Shown piece by piece: positions 9,042 to 18,103 of a stretch of DNA of 64,000 nt. Position numbers and translations under genes: made by a program. The notes below the pieces were generated by a model. That model searched no databases. It saw only the letters and a list, made by a program, of their open reading frames with translations, and was not told the DNA's origin. Numbering within the stretch: position 1 is the stretch's first letter; the number at the start of each line of letters is the position of its first letter. The DNA lies in NCBI RefSeq assembly GCF_043678055.1, contig NZ_JBHEQA010000002.1, positions 868,001 through 932,000 on the forward strand. The letters are read 5' to 3'. Source of the stretch: Spongiimicrobium salis (lineage in GTDB: Bacteria > Bacteroidota > Bacteroidia > Flavobacteriales > Flavobacteriaceae).

Positions 9042-10451
9042 TTATACCAGTGTTTTTTTCCAATGTCCTTTTTTGAACCAAATTATAGCGATGACTGCAG
9101 AGAGTACTTGTGCTATTGTAATGGCTAAATACACTCCTTGTGCTCCCAGTTTAAAGGAGATTGCGGCCAAATACGCAAAGGGTAACTGAAATATCCAAAA
9201 TACCACAAAATTAATTCGTGTGGGTGTTTTTGTATCCCCTGCACCATTAAATGACTGGATGACCACCATGCCATACGCATAGAAAACATAACCCGCAGCA
9301 ATAATTCGCAAACAAAGGGAGCCATTTTCAATAACCACCGGAGCCGCATTGAACAGACCAATAATTTGAGGCGCAAAAACCAAATAAATTATAGAGACCA
9401 ATACCATAAAGTAGGCATTATATCTTCCGGTTTTCCAAACCGATATTTCGGCCCGGTCCGGTTGTTTGGCTCCTAAATTTTGTCCTACTAAAGTGGCAGC
9501 TGCATTGCTCATACCCCATGCAGGCATTAAAGTGAACAAGATTACGCGAATGGCAATGGTATAGCCCGCCAGGACCTCACTCCCAAATTCCGACATGATA
9601 CGCATTAAAAATACCCAGCTAGAAGTACCAATAAGAAATTGGGCAATACCCCCAAGGGAGACCTTTATAAGGTTCAGCATGATCTTTATATCAATGATAA
9701 TATCCTTTACCTTGATTTTGATTACACTCCATCCAAAAAATAATATCCCAAGTTGAAACAGCACTGCCGTTCCTCTACCAATATTGGTGGCTATGGCAGC
9801 TCCTACCACACCAAATTCTGGTACAGGCCCCCATCCAAAGATGAATATGGGGTCTAAAATAATATTTAAGCCATTGGAAAGTACTAAGGTCCACATGGCC
9901 ACGGAAGCATTCCCGGCTCCCCTAAATATGGCATTGATCAAGAATAACATGAGAATAGTGATATTTCCGCCGATCAATAATTGCGTATATCCATGGCCTT
10001 CCTCGATCAAATCTTGCTTCGCTCCCATTAGGGCCAGAATCTCTTTTGAAAAGAAGAAGCCAATAGCTCCCACCAATAGTGCAATGACAACCCCTAAAAG
10101 GATTGCCTGAACGGCTGCTTTTTGCGCTCCTTGCACATCTTTCTCCCCTATTCTTCGGGCCACTATAGCCGTGGCAGCCATACTTAAGCCTATGGCCACT
10201 GCATATACCAACGTGATTACGGATTCTGTTAATCCAATAGTGGCTACGGCATTTACGCTCACCTGGGATACATAGGCAATATCTACCAATGCGAAAATAG
10301 ATTCCATGAGCATTTCCAAAATCATGGGAATGGAGAGCATAAAAATGGCTTTCCGTATGCTTCCTTCCGTAAAATTTGTTTGTTTACCGGTAACCGCGTC
10401 AATAAAAGAATTGCCGATTTTTTTAAATGTAAGTTTATTGTGATGTGTCAT
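9042..10451 (-). CDS. MATE-family efflux transporter
   Basis: An inner-membrane multidrug/toxin exporter of 469 residues with twelve hydrophobic helices. MATE hallmarks include SIPMILEMLMESIF and DIAYVSQVSVNAVATIGLTES in the N-terminal half and IAIRVILF, MSNAAATLVGQNLGA in the C-terminal half. Start: the ATG at 10451 is preferred over the in-frame TTG at 10460. Substrate is unknown; family members couple Na+ or H+ entry to export of cationic compounds. It has its own promoter and an unusually long (~120 base) leader holding a conserved-looking RNA fold (separate entry), so expression is probably controlled at the RNA level. Confidence 0.92.
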   Translation of the reverse strand: MTHHNKLTFKKIGNSFIDAVTGKQTNFTEGSIRKAIFMLSIPMILEMLMESIFALVDIAYVSQVSVNAVATIGLTESVITLVYAVAIGLSMAATAIVARRIGEKDVQGAQKAAVQAILLGVVIALLVGAIGFFFSKEILALMGAKQDLIEEGHGYTQLLIGGNITILMLFLINAIFRGAGNASVAMWTLVLSNGLNIILDPIFIFGWGPVPEFGVVGAAIATNIGRGTAVLFQLGILFFGWSVIKIKVKDIIIDIKIMLNLIKVSLGGIAQFLIGTSSWVFLMRIMSEFGSEVLAGYTIAIRVILFTLMPAWGMSNAAATLVGQNLGAKQPDRAEISVWKTGRYNAYFMVLVSIIYLVFAPQIIGLFNAAPVVIENGSLCLRIIAAGYVFYAYGMVVIQSFNGAGDTKTPTRINFVVFWIFQLPFAYLAAISFKLGAQGVYLAITIAQVLSAVIAIIWFKKGHWKKTLV

Positions 10452-10483
10452 TATGGTCAAATTATGTTAAAAAAAGAATATAA

Positions 10484-10549
10484 AGCTATGTCATCGAATC
10501 AACCAAGTGTGTTGATTCTTATCCGGCAATCTCCGTGATGACAGCTATA
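10484..10549 (-). ncRNA. Structured 5' leader of the MATE gene; candidate riboswitch or attenuator
   Basis: Read on the reverse strand, TGTCATC (10537-10543) pairs with GATGACA (10489-10495), extended by AGC/GCT across a two-base bulge. Inside lies a hairpin GAATCAAC/GTTGATTC (8 bp, loop about 7) stacked directly on the outer helix, leaving an 18-base one-sided internal loop (ACGGAGATTGCCGGATAA). After the fold comes a T-run (TTCTTTTTTT) and then the start codon. The layout, helix junction with a G-rich one-sided loop in an efflux-pump leader, resembles a ligand-binding RNA. I do not recognise the class. Confidence 0.5.
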
Positions 10550-10580
10550 AAAAACATAATTCGTTTACTTCATAATGCTG

Positions 10581-10611
10581 CAAAGATGCATTTTTTTTCA
10601 AAAATTCCAAA
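10581..10611 (-). promoter_or_regulatory. Promoter of the MATE gene
   Basis: Reverse strand TTTG, 19 bases, CATCTTTG (one mismatch to TAnnTTTG). It places the transcript start near 10575, giving a leader of roughly 120 bases. Confidence 0.55.
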
Positions 10612-10658
10612 ACATGGGCTCAAAATATCTTAAAATTTTAAATCGTCCCTATCTCAAA

Positions 10659-10704
10659 TAAAAAATGCACCCCATCCCTTTTTATATAGGATTCAGGTGC
10701 ATTT
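10659..10704 (-). terminator. Terminator after DM13 gene
   Basis: Reverse strand AAATGCACC / GGTGCATTT stem followed by TTTTATTTG, starting about 20 bases beyond the DM13 stop codon. Confidence 0.8.
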
Positions 10705-10725
10705 ATAGCGGAAGTCTTTTGAGGT

Positions 10726-11115
10726 TTAGAGACTACTCCCACCCCAAAAAATACCGTATTCTTCACAGTGAATAATAATACTTTTATATTCGCTTAGTTT
10801 TACGGAACCCGACAGTTTATAGGATTGTCCTCCTTTTGCGTTTTTCAATTTTGAAACCAAAACAGCATCCTTTGTGGCATTCTTTCCTGTTATCGTAGAC
10901 AGGGATTTCTTGGATAAAAAGATTTTTAGATCCGGTGCACTTTTAGTTTTAAAATCGTCACTCAGAACAATATAAGTACCACTCTCTTTTTTTACGATCT
11001 CAAAAGTACCGTTAATGGATTTATTTTGTTTTTCCCACTTTGCTTTTTTCACTGTTTGCGCTACAGTAGTTTGAACAGCAAAAAAAAGGAGAAAGGAAAA
11101 AATACTTATCTTCAT
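10726..11115 (-). CDS. Exported DM13-domain protein
   Basis: A 129-residue protein made of a signal peptide (cleavage near TTVAQ) and one DM13 domain. DM13 is a small beta-sandwich proposed to take part in electron transfer or redox signalling through a conserved cysteine; here the C-terminal HCEEYGIFWGGSSL carries the single Cys and matches the family ending. Start taken at the second ATG, which sits right at the signal peptide; an ATG six codons earlier (11133) is the alternative. The neighbouring genes deal with cytochrome c maturation and peroxidase activity, which fits a redox role. Confidence 0.85.
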   Translation of the reverse strand: MKISIFSFLLFFAVQTTVAQTVKKAKWEKQNKSINGTFEIVKKESGTYIVLSDDFKTKSAPDLKIFLSKKSLSTITGKNATKDAVLVSKLKNAKGGQSYKLSGSVKLSEYKSIIIHCEEYGIFWGGSSL

Positions 11116-11226
11116 TGGGCTTAAATTTTTCATCTGTTGTTTGTTTACCCCTTTGGTCGTTATGAAATAGATATACTGACATGTCCTCTTTTGTGCATAG
11201 CCCCTTATCCCAACGGTACTTGAGGT

Positions 11227-14200
11227 TTATTTGGAATAATTGACTCTATAACGCCATAAACTTACTCCCCCAAGAATGAATACGCCCAATACCGTATACC
11301 ATATAAAAGTAGGTGTAATGACCTTGGCTCCACTGGCATAACTATGTAAGCCCGCCAAATAAAAATTAACCCCAAAATAGGTCATCATGATACTGGCGAA
11401 AGCCACGATACTGGCGAAATTGAAGGTCCATCTTCCTCGAAGACCTGGAACCAAGCGCATGTGGATAACAAAGGCGTATATCATAATAGAGATTAAAGCC
11501 CAAGTTTCTTTTGGATCCCAACCCCAATAACGCCCCCAACTCTCATTGGCCCATTGTCCCCCTAAAAAATTCCCTATGGTCAACATCACCAGGCCAACGG
11601 TCAAACTCAATTCATTAATGATGGTCAACTCCTTCAGGTTGACATCCATTTTTGCTTTGTTCTTGGTATTCGTTAGAACAATCAAAATCAACGATACTAC
11701 GCCCAAAATCATCCCTACCGTCAGCGGGCCATAACTTCCCACGATCACCGCTACATGAATCATTAGCCAATAACTATCTAAAACCGGTTGCAAATTACCA
11801 ATAGCTGGATCTACCCAACTTTGATGTGCGATCCACAACAACATGGAAGTCACAAATGCTGCAGAAGCTATGGTCATATCATTCTTTCTTCCGACCAATA
11901 AGCCCATACCCATAGTAGCCCAAGAAACGTAAAGGATACTTTCATAGGCATCACTCCAAGGTGCATGCCCGGAAATATACCAACGGGTAATTAAACCTAA
12001 GGTATGTAAAATGAAGAAAAGCCAAATGATAATTTTAAATCCTTTAATACCTCCACGCCATACTTTACGGTCCTTAAAAATTTGAAAAATCAAAAAGAAA
12101 AACATGAGAATCCCCACTAGGGCATACCCTTTATAGAGGTTATTGAAAATATCTACCCTGTTGTAAAATACTTCAGCCTTGATCTTGTTTTCTGCAGGAA
12201 GCACCTCACTTCCATGATTTACCTGATTCTTTTTAAAAGCTTCCAATAATTTATCTGCCTCTGTATAATCTCCGGTGACCTTAGCTTTTCTCAAAGTAAT
12301 AAGGTAATAAGGCATGGCATTTCTAATAAAATTGGAGTATAGGGAATCGGAAACTTGGAAATTCCCGGAACGAAATTCTATGCCCGAAATCCATTTATTA
12401 TTCTCATCATTGAGCAATGGGAATATTTTGATCATTTGACCGCTCAAGGCCTGATCAAGTAATCCAAGGCGCTCACTTGCATTCTTAAAATCCTGCTCAA
12501 ATTTATTGGGATTGGTCGTAGAAGTTGCCTCCCTTAGATAAGGTGCGAGTTTATAATTTCCTTTGGCATCAAAAAAATCTACCGCCTTTACGTAACGCTG
12601 ATCTACAGGGATACCTATAATTTTCCGTATACTATCATTATCCCCCTTATTGTCCAAGGCCATGAATTCCATATTGTACCATATCGCAGGGTTTTGCATC
12701 ATCGATAAAAACACCTGATCCGGATTCATGTCCTTGAATTTATTCCTCCTGCTCAATTTTCGCAGAAGCTCAGAAGCAAAGGTATTGATCGGTTTCATTC
12801 GTCCTCTTCCATCCTGAATAACCAATTCCCCAAATTTAGCGGCATGTGCCTTATCTACAATCGTGGTTTCCAATACGGAGTCCATTTGTGCTTCTGTCGG
12901 AGGTGTTACCGTATGATCGTGCCCGTCATTTTCAGAATGTTCCTGTCCGCTCATTTGGGTGGTCAAGCCCAAAAATAATAGCAATACCATGGCACTACGT
13001 TTGGCTTTGATTTTCTCCAGAGCCACGGTGAGGTCCTTAAAACGTGTTTTCCCAAAGAACATGATTCCCATTAAGCCAATATAGAGCAGAAAATAGCCAA
13101 TATAGGTAATCCAGGTTCCCCACCAATCGTGATTCACCGAAAGAATGGTCCCTCCTTCATCCGGATCAAAACCAGATTGAAAAAAACGATAGCCTTTAGT
13201 ATCCAGTACATTATTCATAAAAATGTCATAATCATAAGCGCGTTCCTCATTTACGGTAACCTTGCTCATAAAAGAGGCATAACTATTTTCCGTTCCAGGG
13301 TTTTTCTCTGCAATAAAGTCATTCAGCTTTATTCCAAAAGGAAGCTCATATACCTTTGAGCCGTATCTCATGGTGAAATCCAATCCTCCTACCGTAAATT
13401 TATCCGAGAAATTTGCGGGTCCTTTGCTGCCCAATAACTTCTTCTCCACCGTCTCCCCGTTTGAAGATATGGCTACAATCAAGGCATCTTGGGAGTTTTT
13501 ATTGATTTCATCTTTTTCCAAGGGAATTACTCCATAAGACCCCTGAATCAATGGCTCCGGAATTACAAATTGCATTCCTGCCGTGGAATACAGGGATCGC
13601 AACTGTAATTGCTGCAGACTATCCTTGGCCAATTCCCCTTGAAACTGATCGGCCATTCGCAGGTAATTGCCTTCAAAAGGGGATTTGATCTGATAGGTAC
13701 TGTCCGTTGTAAAAATATTGATGGCCCCAGAAGTTTCCTTGTTCAATGAAAATAGCACATTGTGAATGCTGGCCAATTGCCCATCTTCCAAATAATGGTC
13801 GTGACGATTTCCATCCCCTGCCTCTACAATCTTCAGATAGCTCTTGCCGTTGGGATCTTCAATAAGCCCTTCCTTAGCACCTTTGATAAAACCAACATAG
13901 GAAACCGTAAATTCCTGACCGTTAAAATCACTTTTCCAAGGCAAATTGGATTTCATAGCTTCCGAAGTCACAATAAGGTCGTCTTCCAAAATTTTTCGTT
14001 TGGGGCTCCCATTGATTTCTCCATCGGCATAAAGGGTAAGAAACGTTTTATCCGAATAAAAAATGTTTTCCGTAGCTCCCTCACGAATGGGCATCACTCC
14101 TTCAAAACCAATATATCGTGTAACAAAAGCACCAATAATAATCAGGATCCAGGAAAGGTGCAAGACCAAAACAGGCCATTTCTCCTTTCGCAACAGGCGG

Positions 14201-14412
14201 TATCTAAAAATGTTGCCTGCAAAATTGATTACAAAGAATACCATTATGGCTTCAAACCAGGTGGTATTGTAGATCCAGATTCTCGCGGTATCAGTACTAT
14301 ACCAACTCTCTATAAATGTTCCAAAAGCCATGGCAGTGGCAAAAAGAATATATAGAATGGCCATTAATCGGGTAGAAAAGAAAATCTTTTTGAGAAGTGC
14401 TGTCATCGACAT
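11227..14412 (-). CDS. ccsBA: Cytochrome c biogenesis protein CcsBA (ResB-CcsA fusion)
   Basis: A 1061-residue system II cytochrome c synthetase, a natural fusion of CcsB/ResB and CcsA/ResC, which exports haem and attaches it to CxxCH motifs of apocytochromes. The N-terminal half has helices near the start, a large periplasmic ResB region and a helix near residue 440; a long periplasmic linker with a His/Asp-rich patch (HSENDGHDHT) follows; the C-terminal third is the multi-helix CcsA part with the WWD-like signature WGRYWGWDPKETW near residue 965. The ATG at 14412 is preferred to the upstream TTG at 14418. It lies between DM13 and a di-haem cytochrome, one of its likely substrates. Confidence 0.92.
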   Translation of the reverse strand: MSMTALLKKIFFSTRLMAILYILFATAMAFGTFIESWYSTDTARIWIYNTTWFEAIMVFFVINFAGNIFRYRLLRKEKWPVLVLHLSWILIIIGAFVTRYIGFEGVMPIREGATENIFYSDKTFLTLYADGEINGSPKRKILEDDLIVTSEAMKSNLPWKSDFNGQEFTVSYVGFIKGAKEGLIEDPNGKSYLKIVEAGDGNRHDHYLEDGQLASIHNVLFSLNKETSGAINIFTTDSTYQIKSPFEGNYLRMADQFQGELAKDSLQQLQLRSLYSTAGMQFVIPEPLIQGSYGVIPLEKDEINKNSQDALIVAISSNGETVEKKLLGSKGPANFSDKFTVGGLDFTMRYGSKVYELPFGIKLNDFIAEKNPGTENSYASFMSKVTVNEERAYDYDIFMNNVLDTKGYRFFQSGFDPDEGGTILSVNHDWWGTWITYIGYFLLYIGLMGIMFFGKTRFKDLTVALEKIKAKRSAMVLLLFLGLTTQMSGQEHSENDGHDHTVTPPTEAQMDSVLETTIVDKAHAAKFGELVIQDGRGRMKPINTFASELLRKLSRRNKFKDMNPDQVFLSMMQNPAIWYNMEFMALDNKGDNDSIRKIIGIPVDQRYVKAVDFFDAKGNYKLAPYLREATSTTNPNKFEQDFKNASERLGLLDQALSGQMIKIFPLLNDENNKWISGIEFRSGNFQVSDSLYSNFIRNAMPYYLITLRKAKVTGDYTEADKLLEAFKKNQVNHGSEVLPAENKIKAEVFYNRVDIFNNLYKGYALVGILMFFFLIFQIFKDRKVWRGGIKGFKIIIWLFFILHTLGLITRWYISGHAPWSDAYESILYVSWATMGMGLLVGRKNDMTIASAAFVTSMLLWIAHQSWVDPAIGNLQPVLDSYWLMIHVAVIVGSYGPLTVGMILGVVSLILIVLTNTKNKAKMDVNLKELTIINELSLTVGLVMLTIGNFLGGQWANESWGRYWGWDPKETWALISIMIYAFVIHMRLVPGLRGRWTFNFASIVAFASIMMTYFGVNFYLAGLHSYASGAKVITPTFIWYTVLGVFILGGVSLWRYRVNYSK

Positions 14413-14563
14413 ATCCAACGTTTGTTTTCAGCGTACAAAAATACGGCCTTTTTATGATTTTCAGCATTCTGGGCATGGTAAAAGATCCAACAAAGTTGTT
14501 AAAAAGAAAATCGCCCATACCCATAGGGATATTGACGATTTTTCATCCTATACTACTATGAAA

Positions 14564-15940
14564 TTATAAGGCATTTAAGTATTCCTCAAGATCTGATTTT
14601 TCTTCCGTGGTCAATTGTAAATCAAAATGATTATCGTAATGATCGATGACCTCTGTTAAATCGGCAAATCGTCCGTCATGAAAATATCCTTCCGTTGCCT
14701 TTGTAAAGAGTGCCCGTAATGGTGGAGTCCTGTACATGCCAGAGGGAAACCTGTTGGCCTCAACGGCATCAATTCCTATTTCTTCCGGGGTCCGCAAGAT
14801 ATTATCCGCAAATAAGGCTCCCGAATGGCAGCTAGCACATTGCGCTTTTCCATTAAAGAGGTTTTGACCTCTGATCGCCGCAGCTTCCTCAAAGCTATTG
14901 GCATTGGGCACAGGAGGATCTAAAGATAAAATATAAGCCTGTAATGCCGGTAGCACAGGATCTACCAAGTCTTCTGCAACTGATCTATTGAAAGCGCTGG
15001 TTTGAACAGCAATAGGAAATCTGGGATCATTTAAACGTTCATCTACAAAATTCCCTTGTCCCCCCAGTTCAATTACCGCTACAAATCTTGCCCAATCTTC
15101 AAAATTGCCAAAGCCGGTATAGCTTACCGGATTTACCCCTGAAAGACCAAAAATAGAAGGAATTACAGCTGCAGGAATCAAAGAACCATCCTCCGCCACG
15201 GGTTGTCCATCCAATAAAAGAGCTCCATCAAAACGTCCTCTTCCCCAATTGGTCAATACGGTATTAACCGTGGCGATGTCTACCCCTAACAATTCTGCAA
15301 AAGGCTGGGTGTTTGCCGAAGCAATAATGGTCCCCACATCAATATCCCTGTTAGGCCATCCGTCCAATCGGTTTCCTATTCCAGGCGCAAAAGAATCATC
15401 TACTGTAGAATGGCATAACGCACAGGAAATTCCCACTGCCGTGAGTTCACCATTATCATTAAAAGTACCTTGTACACCTATAACTGCATTTAAGCTTAAA
15501 AGTGCTACCGTTGTAGCCGGGTCGTCCAAATCTATTTCCCCGGCAACAATTGCATCTACCACAGTTTGTGGTAAGGCCGTAGCATCTACCTTTACCCCTA
15601 GAGACAATGCCAGGCTTGGAGACAGCCCGGGACCAAAACCGCCATTGGCTTCTCCTAATATTGCCTTGTCCAGTTGTAGGGCTCCGCTCCAAAATGCTTC
15701 ATCCCCAAAAGTTCCTGTCCTAAAAACATCCCTCCCTTGTGCCACTAAAGCAGGGTCGGAATTCGTCCGAATTGGTGGTGGAATATTTAGTGTATTTTCT
15801 GAATTGGGGTCGTCTACATTAATCACAGGATCCTCTATCGTAATCGTAGGGTCATTAATTATAAAATCGTTTTCGCATTGGGTTAAAAATAGTCCTGCCG
15901 AAAAAGCAAGAACAACAGTTTTTATCTTGTTGAATCTCAT
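14564..15940 (-). CDS. Di-haem cytochrome c peroxidase/MauG-like lipoprotein
   Basis: A 458-residue periplasmic lipoprotein (lipobox LTQC, Cys22) with two haem c sites, CALCH (173-177) and CASCH (368-372). The C-terminal domain has the family's TPPLRALFTKATEGYFHDG stretch, typical of CcpA/MauG-like enzymes that reduce peroxide or oxidise a protein partner. The spacing between haems (195 residues) and the ~150-residue region before the first haem are longer than in classical 330-residue CcpA, so it may not be a simple peroxidase. Start at the ATG adjoining the signal peptide, not the ORF's far upstream codon. Its haems are presumably attached by the neighbouring CcsBA. Confidence 0.86.
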   Translation of the reverse strand: MRFNKIKTVVLAFSAGLFLTQCENDFIINDPTITIEDPVINVDDPNSENTLNIPPPIRTNSDPALVAQGRDVFRTGTFGDEAFWSGALQLDKAILGEANGGFGPGLSPSLALSLGVKVDATALPQTVVDAIVAGEIDLDDPATTVALLSLNAVIGVQGTFNDNGELTAVGISCALCHSTVDDSFAPGIGNRLDGWPNRDIDVGTIIASANTQPFAELLGVDIATVNTVLTNWGRGRFDGALLLDGQPVAEDGSLIPAAVIPSIFGLSGVNPVSYTGFGNFEDWARFVAVIELGGQGNFVDERLNDPRFPIAVQTSAFNRSVAEDLVDPVLPALQAYILSLDPPVPNANSFEEAAAIRGQNLFNGKAQCASCHSGALFADNILRTPEEIGIDAVEANRFPSGMYRTPPLRALFTKATEGYFHDGRFADLTEVIDHYDNHFDLQLTTEEKSDLEEYLNAL

Positions 15941-16224
15941 TTGTTGAATTAGGTTGAAAGTTCGTAAAATCAATGGGAATATCGTATCTCAAGAGAAATG
16001 AGATAGAAAAACCAATTATATGTAGCCAGCTATAATTTTAGACGCGGGAATAGAAAAAGGATTACTTTTTTTTTGACATTTAACAGCTGGGAAGAATGTA
16101 TAAAAAAAAGGGAAGAATTTACAATCTAGCCTATTGCAGCAATCATATTCCAAAGTCGTATAATCCTACTTCACTGTAAGACAGCAGTTAAGCCAGAAAT
16201 CTTTTTTTAGGGAGTCCTTTTTTC
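15941..16224. other. Intergenic stretch without a gene
   Basis: A/T-rich DNA between the peroxidase and haemoglobin genes, both reverse strand. I see no reading frame. A short GGGAGT/ACTCCC stem overlaps the haemoglobin stop codon but lacks a downstream T-run on that strand. Confidence 0.35.
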
Positions 16225-16611
16225 CTAACTCCCGCGTGCTTTAAAAATGCTTAGGTAAAAAAAAGTACTCATATTTCGAGCCCTATTTTTGGCTATGGTG
16301 GCTTTTTCACCATGGTACAAGTCGTTTATGGTTTGAAACCATAGGTTTAACCACCTGCCAAAATGGAGTTGCTCCAGGGTGTAGTTTTCGGAAGCATCTA
16401 CCTCTTGATGCTTTAACAGAGGATTTCCGGAATACTTTTTTACAAAGAAAAGATTGCTTTCCCAAAAATCTGTCAATAGCTCAAAATGCGCTTCCCAATC
16501 CTTAATATGGGTATTGAATATAGGCCCCAAAAGATCATCCTCCCGTATTTTACCGTAAAACATAACGACCAGCCGATATACATCTTTTCTTGTCTCTATT
16601 TCTTTTGTCAT
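16225..16611 (-). CDS. Group III truncated haemoglobin
   Basis: A 128-residue globin of the 2-on-2 fold, group III, which binds haem and diatomic gases (O2/NO); family members are linked to NO tolerance and respiration. The signature YSGNPLLKHQ contains His68, the likely proximal F8 ligand, and LHFGRWLNLW (His83) is the group III C-terminal motif; FYGKIREDDLLGPIF is the conserved N-terminal segment. It is the only gene in its unit and is divergent from the DUF2520 gene across a 213-base region with two hairpins. The haem neighbourhood (ccsBA, peroxidase) is consistent. Confidence 0.92.
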   Translation of the reverse strand: MTKEIETRKDVYRLVVMFYGKIREDDLLGPIFNTHIKDWEAHFELLTDFWESNLFFVKKYSGNPLLKHQEVDASENYTLEQLHFGRWLNLWFQTINDLYHGEKATIAKNRARNMSTFFYLSIFKARGS

Positions 16612-16704
16612 TACTTTTAAGCTTTGTTTGCCTTTCTTATAAAATTCATGGCCGGAAGAAAATCATGGGTCCTGTAAAAATAGACATTTCATCTGTTTGG
16701 ATCA

Positions 16705-16759
16705 TTAGGGTTTCAAAAAGTCCAAAACCCTAAATTTCCTATTTACCATTTAAAATAGG
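16705..16759. repeat. Two adjacent inverted repeats in a divergent promoter region
   Basis: TTAGGGTTT / AAACCCTAA (16705-16733) then CCTATTT / AAATAGG (16738-16759), without a T-run. They lie between the truncated haemoglobin and DUF2520 genes and may be operator sites or RNA folds. Confidence 0.45.
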
Positions 16760-16824
16760 ACAGTATTCAAAAAAACTTCGACGTCTACACCCAAAAATTT
16801 TTAGGTAATACGTACTTTCGTGCT

Positions 16825-17589
16825 ATGATGAAAGTGGTTCTTATAGGCACAGGCAATGTGGCCAAACACCTATTCAATGCGCTCCTGAAATGCGACGATA
16901 TTGCTGTTCTTGAGGTTGTAGGGCGTACCACAGAAAAACTATCCTACTTTAAGCAGGATACTACAATTAACACCAATCCGAAAAAGATTCAGGATGCAGA
17001 TATATATATCATTGTAGTTAGTGACGATGCCATATCAGCCGTATCACGTCATCTTATTGCAAAACAAGGGTTGGTCATGCACACTTCGGGCAGTATCCCA
17101 ATGGAAGCATTATCCGATGTAAAACGAAAGGGTGTTTTTTATCCACTACAAACGTTTCGCGAAGGACAAAAAGTCAATTTTAAAACTATTCCTATCTGTA
17201 TCGAGGCGACACAAGCGTCCGATCTGGCAAAGATGTCCCTATTGGCCAATGCCATTTCCGATCATGTGCATGAAATTAACTCTGCGCAACGCAAATACCT
17301 GCACTTAGCGGCTGTATTTGTAAATAACTTTACCAATCATATGTACCATATTGGTCAAGAAATCTGTACAACGCACCAATTGCCTTTTTCCATACTACAT
17401 CCCCTATTATTGGAAACTGCGGAAAAAATAAAAGAATTCAGCCCCTATAATGTGCAAACCGGACCAGCCAAACGAAAAGACAAAGGCACGCTGGAAAAGC
17501 AAAAGGCATTATTGGAAAATGATATGCATAAAAACATCTATACCCTACTAAGTCAGTCAATTCAAAAAACCTATGGAGAAAAGCTATAA
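16825..17589 (+). CDS. Rossmann-fold/DUF2520 domain protein
   Basis: A 254-residue protein with a dinucleotide-binding N-terminus (VVLIGTGNVAKHLF, residues 4-17) and a C-terminal DUF2520 helical domain (HEINSAQRKYLHLAAVFVNNFTNHMY). It resembles ProC/F420-dependent NADP oxidoreductases in build, but substrate and reaction are unknown. It overlaps the following KdsC-like gene by 17 bases and leads a unit with that gene and Maf, a linkage that suggests translational coupling. Two consecutive ATG codons at 16825 and 16828 are possible starts. Confidence 0.85.
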   Translation: MMKVVLIGTGNVAKHLFNALLKCDDIAVLEVVGRTTEKLSYFKQDTTINTNPKKIQDADIYIIVVSDDAISAVSRHLIAKQGLVMHTSGSIPMEALSDVKRKGVFYPLQTFREGQKVNFKTIPICIEATQASDLAKMSLLANAISDHVHEINSAQRKYLHLAAVFVNNFTNHMYHIGQEICTTHQLPFSILHPLLLETAEKIKEFSPYNVQTGPAKRKDKGTLEKQKALLENDMHKNIYTLLSQSIQKTYGEKL

Positions 17590-18100
17590 ACAATACCTTA
17601 ACGATATCACCACCTTTATTTTTGATGTTGACGGTGTTTTTACCGACGGCAGCTTATTGATTACCGCTACAGGAGATATGTTGCGCACCATGAATGTGAA
17701 AGATGGATATGCCCTAAAAACCGCATTACAAAAAGGATATCATGTTTGTATCATTACAGGAGGCACCAATGAGGGCGTTCAAAAACGTTTGGAGGGCCTG
17801 GGAGTCAAGGATATTTATATGGGTGCCCATCATAAAGAAACACCTTTGAAAACCTATCTGGAAAAGAAGAATATCAATGCCGCAAATGTATTGTATATGG
17901 GCGATGATATACCCGATATTCCACCGATGCAGCAAGTAGGTTTGGCCTGTTGCCCCCAAGACGCCGTAGCCGAAGTGAAATCGATCGCTAACTATGTTTC
18001 CCATAAGAACGGAGGGGAAGGTTGCGTTAGGGACGTTATTGAACAAGTATTGAAGGTTCGGGGAGACTGGCATGGGAATTTTAGTGCTAAGAACGATTGA
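17573..18100 (+). CDS. KdsC-like HAD phosphatase (3-deoxy-D-manno-octulosonate 8-phosphate phosphatase family)
   Basis: A compact 175-residue capless HAD phosphatase of the KdsC/YrbI type. Motif I is FIFDVDGVFTDG (Asp18, Asp20), motif II IITGG, motif III the Lys in HHKETPLKTY, and motif IV MGDDIPDIPPM. This subfamily forms tetramers and hydrolyses KDO-8-phosphate for lipopolysaccharide core synthesis; some relatives act on other phosphosugars, so the exact substrate is an inference. The start lies inside the end of the DUF2520 gene; Maf begins 3 bases after its stop. Confidence 0.88.
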   Translation: MEKSYKQYLNDITTFIFDVDGVFTDGSLLITATGDMLRTMNVKDGYALKTALQKGYHVCIITGGTNEGVQKRLEGLGVKDIYMGAHHKETPLKTYLEKKNINAANVLYMGDDIPDIPPMQQVGLACCPQDAVAEVKSIANYVSHKNGGEGCVRDVIEQVLKVRGDWHGNFSAKND

Positions 18101-18103
18101 TCC

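Noticed and set aside
10484..10549. Known guanidine (ykkC or mepA-type), TPP or cobalamin riboswitch
   Set aside because: None of the conserved core sequences that I know for these classes is present, so it is left unassigned.
14063..15947. Forward-strand reading frames of 70-230 codons opposite ccsBA and the peroxidase gene
   Set aside because: Antisense shadows of strongly supported genes; no recognisable domain or start context.
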